From Apostichopus parvimensis (Eukaryota; Echinodermata; Holothuroidea; Aspidochirotida; Stichopodidae): DNA of 64,000 bases. The notes below the pieces were generated by a model. The model was not told the origin of the DNA. It saw only the letters and a list, made by a program, of their open reading frames with translations, and did not search any database. Shown piece by piece: positions 58,805 to 64,000 of the stretch. The first letter of the stretch is position 1. The number at the start of each line of letters is the position of its first letter. The stretch covers positions 61,561-125,560 of the forward strand of contig KN882606.1 in NCBI GenBank assembly GCA_000934455.1, in the 5' to 3' direction. Position numbers and translations under genes: made by a program.

Positions 58805-61800
58805 CTGTAAGGAAGGAAAAAACACATTATTTGTCATAATTATCAGGATTTCAAAACCACCGATTATATAATTGTAATTATCAAATAGTAACACAATGTA
58901 TCAACAGAATGCGACGATAAATGACTGATCGTAAATTTAGCATAACCTCTACTACATTAAAGAGATTCATAAAACAGAAACATTTTACAGATTTTAGATC
59001 GTTTTATCATTTGACACGGACAGCCGCGTCATAGTTTTGTTTTAAATGCGTTTATTGTTCAACTTGATGATAAAGTGCGTTCACTAATTGTTCAATTTGA
59101 TTGTTCAACTTGATGGTCAATCTCAATATGTGACTTTAGTGACCGCGGATATTGGTTGAAGCTATGTTTCGTTGTATCAAAGAAGCTTTTTGTGACCCTT
59201 ATAAGAGGACGCATAAGCCAAGTATACAATATCTTACATCAAACGCTCTAAAAAAAAAAATTCCAGTATCAATTATAAAGTCGCGCTGTTTCAGGTATGG
59301 CGTTCTGTCGGAGTATCACAGAATAGCCACAACGGCACAATGGTGTCATTTTCCACATATAACACCATGCAGTGGATATTGAACAGGACTTTATTAGAAC
59401 CGAATTCCACAGTTATTACCGCAATACTAATCATGTGGTGGGTACGCAATTAAGGAAAAAAAGTAATATAATTACCGGAAAAACGGACGAAGTTCCAGGA
59501 TCCAGCAGCCAATGACCAGACTGGAAATGTAGCTTGTAGTGGCGCCCTTCTCGCCCGTCGGGAAAGCAGAAAACTACGTGTAAAGAAAGAATCAAATAAT
59601 CATTTCAATAAGAAGTCATGAGCAGTACATCGACTAAGCCAGAGAAAACCAAATCGAGATTTGTTTACTGCAGACGTACCAAGAACGTTATTAAGTTCTA
59701 ATTCTCTACGAATACGTCCAAGAATAGCGGAACACAGGTAAGGTACCGGACTAACAAGGACACTGATTAATGTAATATATCTCCGAGTATGCTGTTCAGA
59801 ACGAAAGAGAATATCGAGGAACTATACTGTACTATACCGTTAATATTCTTTGATTCCAATTTTGACAAAGAAGGGCCCAAAGAGACAGAACTCGGCAGCA
59901 AGCAGCCATCAAACCTGTTTCAGAAACCAATAAATAAAATAAGCCATTGAATTATACAAAGGACGCAGAATAGCTCTAATCAAATCAGCATAGCGTGTTT
60001 CTGTACAGTAAGGCAATGTTTGTTATATATTTGTTTGCCTGCACCGCTTCCACATATCAATGTGGTTGTTTTGAGTTATGGTAAGATAGTTTACTCTTTA
60101 AGTCCACGATTCCAGAGACGCTTATATTTAAAATTATCACAACAATGTTCAAATATTGCTGATTTTAGAAGACAAAGTTTACATGTCTGTTACTCTCATG
60201 AACTTATTAATGGTCTTACATCAACTGCTTGAATCTTGGGCAATACTGTATATACTCTAACGTTGCATTCACTTCGTTTTGACTTATTGTCCTGCCTTTC
60301 TCTGTCTGTATATCCAGTATCTCTAGTGGTGTGAGGATTGGTAGAGAGAGACCAGAGCGGAGGATAATATTTCCATCTCCATCGAGCTCATTAAAAGCGT
60401 TTGCCAAATTCACGCAGTATATAGGAATCTACAGAAAGGAAATAAGAAGCTACGGTGTGAATTTTACTTTCTTTGTTACATTCCTAAATACTCTACCTTA
60501 CTGTAAGATATTCCATACTAATATGTTTGTTCTTTAACAAAGTGCAATATTAATATACTATAGAACGAAACATTTTTAATAATTACAATGTATAAACAAC
60601 CATAAATAGCTGGCTTTTTTCCGTTTGAACAGCTTCAAGCAATTTCTGACTTATACGATTTACTATGAAATTGGGTAAGTCTGCGTGTTGCTAGACACAC
60701 AACAAGGTTTGGTATATTTACATATAAATAGTACAGGCTCTATTATATTTGATAGTGAATACATTAAAACACATATTAGGATGATACGTACTTTGTGACA
60801 AGATGCATTGTGTAAGAGCTCTATCATATGTCCTTGGAAATATTTACTGTCATCTTTGCTTAGCGTTACTGTATTTGACATCAGTGTATGTAAGCTCTGA
60901 CGGTCATCAGTCTGATAAGAAAGGAAGTTACTTTATAGTAAAATGACCATGTCTAACAGTAAATAAATGTACCTGCTTTGCACATATGTTACTAATATAT
61001 TACGAGACATGGATACCAACGAACTTGATAAAAACCATGTGAACGATAAATACACGAGTATTTGTACGTTGTTAATGTAAGTAGATTCAGTGAACCCTTA
61101 AGCGTCGGAACAATCTGAAATGCAACATTTTCAGCATTCACAACAACAAATGGAAGCAAGACTTTCGATGATGAATGAGATAAAATAGTAATTTCAATAA
61201 CATTTACCGAAACAACTGACGTGGTACTTATTCTTGCTACTTATTCTCCAGTCTTGCAGTATCATGTAACAGGGGTGATCAGTTCAGCACTATAGCAATT
61301 TAATTTCCTTAGATGAGATTAATAAGAATACATTAAACGAAACTTAGATGAATACATGGAGGAGGCATATTCAAAGTGAACCCTGGAACACAATTACATT
61401 TAAAACTGAAAACGTTAACATGAATTACGACATATGCTACCAAATTACTTACCGACAACTTTGACGTCCCTTCAGAATTTATTTTCCATTTTCCACTTAC
61501 AAACTCTAAGGCAAATTCATAATCAAGAGGTTTCCAAAAGACTGGTAAAACAAAAGTTTGACATTAATTGGTTATTTCAAATATTATGTGTACTATTGAG
61601 TAAACATGTAGAAGTATATCTGTTGGTTTTGAATCATCGTAGTAGCAGCTCATGAATGTTCGGTTAAAGGTTAACCGAACACAAATACAACATAAAGACT
61701 GCGATGTGTTCATCCGTTAATTGAATCTGTCTTACCTTTAAGGTGTCTTGATTTAATGACACTCGAAATGTGTTCAACTGGAATAGACGCAGGCAAGAAA

Positions 61801-64000
61801 CAGTCAATAAATCTGTGAATGAAATATAACAGTTTAAAAATGGACATGTAGACACATATCTTCATTTGTGGTACTTACGTAAGTTATTTTGACTGCACGG
61901 TACTTCTTAGGTGCAAGAACATTTAGCACATGCCATAACATTGATTACATGGTATAGATAGACGTAAATATATGTTAATTTTTGTTTAGGGACATAAGTG
62001 TCCATGAAATGTTTTATTTCAAATCAGTAACTTGTTCACACGAGTTGCAATGAAATATAAATACAACGATATTGCAAAATTAACAAGTTTGTGAAGTATA
62101 TGAATGTTCTTTGAAAATATTTCGTGGACTCCAAACGTATTTCTTGGTTTCTGAAAACGTTAGTTAATATACCAAGTTTATACTTGCGTGGTTATACATA
62201 TGTCTCACTGACATTTGTAATTACAGCCATAGGTTCAGATTGCTAGTATATATGGATACAATGCTATATGCACCAAACATCAATTTGTATGCAAGGAAAT
62301 ATGGCGCTGAAAGTTCTATTTTTCTAGTAGATTATATTTGATAAAGTTCATTTCATGTTCAAAAGTTAACTTGACAGCATCAGGATGTACTATAAAATCG
62401 TATGTACACATGTGTTTAATGTTTATATAACATTTTACATTGGAATTATTGAACTTCTTCCTGCCTCTGATGTTGATTCCAAATGTCCTACAGGGCTAAT
62501 TCTGTATATTTTTAGCAATGTTTGTATAATACTTACGACAATCTCTTCAACTTCTGACACTGCTGTACATATCTCCACACACTTAACAGTTCTTCTTGCG
62601 TAACCTCTCTACCCTTCTCCATTCTGATTTCTAGCTTCTCCAGGAGTGGCATGATAGGCACACGCAGCCCGGATTTCAGCGTGATTTCATTTTGGTCTGC
62701 ATTGACAAAAGACTTGTCTAGTATCAGACAGGACACGGGTATATAAACGTGATTTCAAATAAAGACAATTTGTATGTGTATCACCAACGACCACAAACTG
62801 CATGTTTGCTTGAATGTCGCAAAAGTTTAGGATCCCACTCTCATAGAAGTGAGCTGAACAATATTTTGTGGTCATCGATTTTGCGAGGTGAATTCCTTAA
62901 AGTATATATTTCTAAGCTACTGTGTAATAGCTTAATCAATAGAATCATGCTCATTTACAGACGTCATAATATCTTGCAACTTCTGTTCTCTTCTTTTTAT
63001 AATATATATAATATATATTACTTTATGTTTGATGCAATACAATAATGAAAAATATCGAAATAAATGTTATATCATGCACATTTAAGATCGTCAAAGTGAG
63101 GTTTCCGGGTAGAAGTTAATTACATCTATCGTTTAGGCATTTTATCATTCTAACCTTGTCATATTGTTCAATTTAAGATATTTTGGTGACAACACGAACA
63201 TGTATCGATATACAAATGTACCTTGTGTTTCGATGCAACGCTCAGAATTTGTAACGTAGACCTCTGCAGTAATTTACTCTCATCCTTACCAATGGATGTA
63301 ACACCAGAAGACACCAAATCAGATACTCTCTTTATAAAGTTTTCAGTTTTATCTTCTTGTTCAAGCATGCACAGAACTGCGAACTTTTTCCCATCGTCTT
63401 TACTTTGCAGGTACTGAATAATTTTTTCCGCCGCAATCTTGTCAAGACCACATACAAATCGATATACATATTGTAAGTCAAATGGATCTAATTTGTCCAG
63501 AAAATTGTGTACATTTTCAGTGCTGGTAGCAGACAAACGTTCTGCAACATAATAGGCAGCGTACCATTCGCAGAAGAGTTTGTGATAAAACCTCACCTCC
63601 TTTTTGTACTGAATATGACTTTTGTCACTTACTTCATCCATTATATCTAGAAATTCTTCTTCAACAAGGATGCCAATGCGGAAATACTGATCGTAAAATT
63701 CATATCCTAGTTGATTACGAAGTTTTTCTTTGTCCCAGACTATGTTCTGCTTTGCTCTACTCAACGCTTCAAAAGCAATTTTGTCAAGAGCCTTATGGTC
63801 TTTTTCTAACAATTCAAATTTCTGTACGTTTTCGTCTTTCATTTTAATTCTCATATGACAGGTGACCTTAATAAAGACATCTTTGTTTCGAAAATGGCAA
63901 AAGAAATCACTCATCTATACCAACAGTCCCAGTGGTATATTGTGATACATACTCCTACTCGGATCACTGAAAAAAGTTCTACTTGCGTTGATCTGATCTT
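58781..64000 (-). CDS. NLR-2: NACHT gene, 5' part beyond window, possibly decaying
   Basis: The exon order L, P, Q, R, L, P, Q, tail repeats that of NLR-1 with matching lengths (L about 209, P 77, Q 89-98, R 120). The visible NACHT end includes winged-helix-like RFYHKLFCEWYAAYYV and the R block. Walker motifs lie beyond the right edge, if present.

Three oddities stand out. Homology to the NLR-1 NACHT exon stops near 63866, with a TAG in frame at 63915-63917. The first L exon lacks an AG acceptor at the homologous place. The tail differs from NLR-1 by a one-base shift. All other exons keep open frames and splice sites, so this may be a young pseudogene or an alternatively spliced gene. Confidence 0.7.
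59476..59573 (-). CDS. NLR-2 exon, Q type (second)
   Basis: FCFPDGREGRHYKLHFQSGH then WLLDPGTSSVFP; 32 codons plus two bases. The donor CCG|GTAATT is identical in position to NLR-1 exon 9. Confidence 0.8.
59838..59914 (-). CDS. NLR-2 exon, P type (second)
   Basis: FDGCLLPSSVSLGPSLSK then LESKNIN; 25 codons with F..C.LP. The acceptor is AACAG and the donor AACG|GTATAG. It has no start codon and was found only by its homology. Confidence 0.8.
60220..60428 (-). CDS. NLR-2 exon, L type (second)
   Basis: IPIYCVNLANAF, then LDGDGNIILRSGLSLPILTP and EKGRTISQNEVNATL; 209 nt. Very close to NLR-1 exon 7. The acceptor is TGTAG and the donor AT|GTAAGA. Confidence 0.88.
60792..60911 (-). CDS. NLR-2 exon, R type
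   Basis: TDDRQSLHTLMSNTVTLSKD then DSKYFQGHMIELLHNASCHK; 40 codons, phase 0-0, matching NLR-1 exon 6. The acceptor is ATCAG and the donor AAA|GTACGT. Confidence 0.85.
61453..61541 (-). CDS. NLR-2 exon, Q type (first)
   Basis: FWKPLDYEFALEFVSGKWK then INSEGTSKLS; 29 codons plus two bases. The acceptor is ACCAG and the donor TCG|GTAAGT. It aligns with other Q exons through FW, Y and SG.W. Confidence 0.8.
61736..61812 (-). CDS. NLR-2 exon, P type (first)
   Basis: FIDCFLPASIPVEHISSV then IKSRHLK; 25 codons. It continues the L exon as KRLSFIDC. The acceptor is TCACAG and the donor AAAG|GTAAGA. Closest to NLR-1 exon 4. Confidence 0.85.
62537..62742 (-). CDS. NLR-2 exon, L type (first), acceptor missing
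   Basis: IPVSCLILDKSFVNADQNE, ITLKSGLRVPIMPLLEKL and EKGREVTQEELLSVW; 206 nt, one codon shorter than other L exons. The donor TC|GTAAGT is intact. Upstream of ATACCC the sequence reads CACGTTTAT with no AG, and the frame meets a TGA within a few codons. Confidence 0.75.
63222..63914 (-). CDS. NLR-2 NACHT C-terminal part with R block
   Basis: VEFVK-type sequence is absent, but EEEFLDIMDEV, RFYHKLFCEWYAAYYV, LDPFDLQYVYRFVCGL and DESKLLQRSTLQILSVASKH match NLR-1 exon 2. The donor is AAG|GTACAT in phase 0. A true acceptor may be the TTATTAAG|GTCACC at 63866-63868, since similarity to NLR-1 begins there (CHMR against SHTR). Sequence to the right of it does not resemble NACHT. Confidence 0.8.

Overview
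This is AT-rich genomic DNA from a metazoan. It has GT-AG introns, non-LTR retrotransposons of CR1 and L2 type, small inverted-repeat DNA transposons, long (ATC)n/(ACC)n arrays and two assembly gaps (10981-11820 and 32777-33141). A tandem pair of NACHT genes carrying the same set of unusual repeated exons points to an invertebrate deuterostome with an expanded NLR family. An echinoderm, probably a sea cucumber, is my best guess; that is inference from family knowledge, not a search result.

All host genes seen lie on the minus strand. (1) NLR-1, 51366 down to 22542, can be read as 11 exons joined in one continuous frame (about 840 codons). It has a short Lys/Arg-rich start, a single-exon NACHT ATPase, then small exons that repeat in the order L-P-Q-R-L-P-Q, and a short tail. 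(2) NLR-2, from beyond the right edge down to 58781, has the same exon order. It shows only the C-terminal part of its NACHT region here and has signs of decay: one splice acceptor is missing and the NACHT homology breaks off. (3) Left of NLR-1, 18354 to 5792 holds a PKMYT1 (Myt1)-like kinase whose C-lobe and Ser/Pro-rich tail are recognisable. Its N-lobe is absent, DFG reads DFQ, and two exon junctions are out of frame, so I call it a decayed or badly assembled copy.

Region by region. 0.8-1.5 kb: MITE. 3.15 kb: CR1 scrap. 5.8-18.4 kb: kinase-like gene. One of its introns (8.97-16.13 kb) holds a CR1 LINE that was hit by an L2-like LINE (9.5-12.0 kb) and by a 1.46 kb inverted-repeat element carrying a captured exon-like segment (12.66-14.12 kb). 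18.4-22.5 kb: AT-rich spacer. 22.5-51.4 kb: NLR-1, with introns swollen by two ATC arrays (23.8-25.5 and 28.1-31.9 kb), a LINE scrap (36.9 kb) and a 4.83 kb inverted-repeat element (39.8-44.6 kb) that contains a tRNA-like SINE. 51.4-58.8 kb: intergenic, with a 119-bp tandem array and an old segmental duplication. 58.8-64.0 kb: NLR-2.

By family knowledge NACHT proteins are intracellular immune sensors that oligomerise on ligand binding. The paired paralogues with a phase-symmetric, repeatable exon cassette are the most interesting biology in the window.
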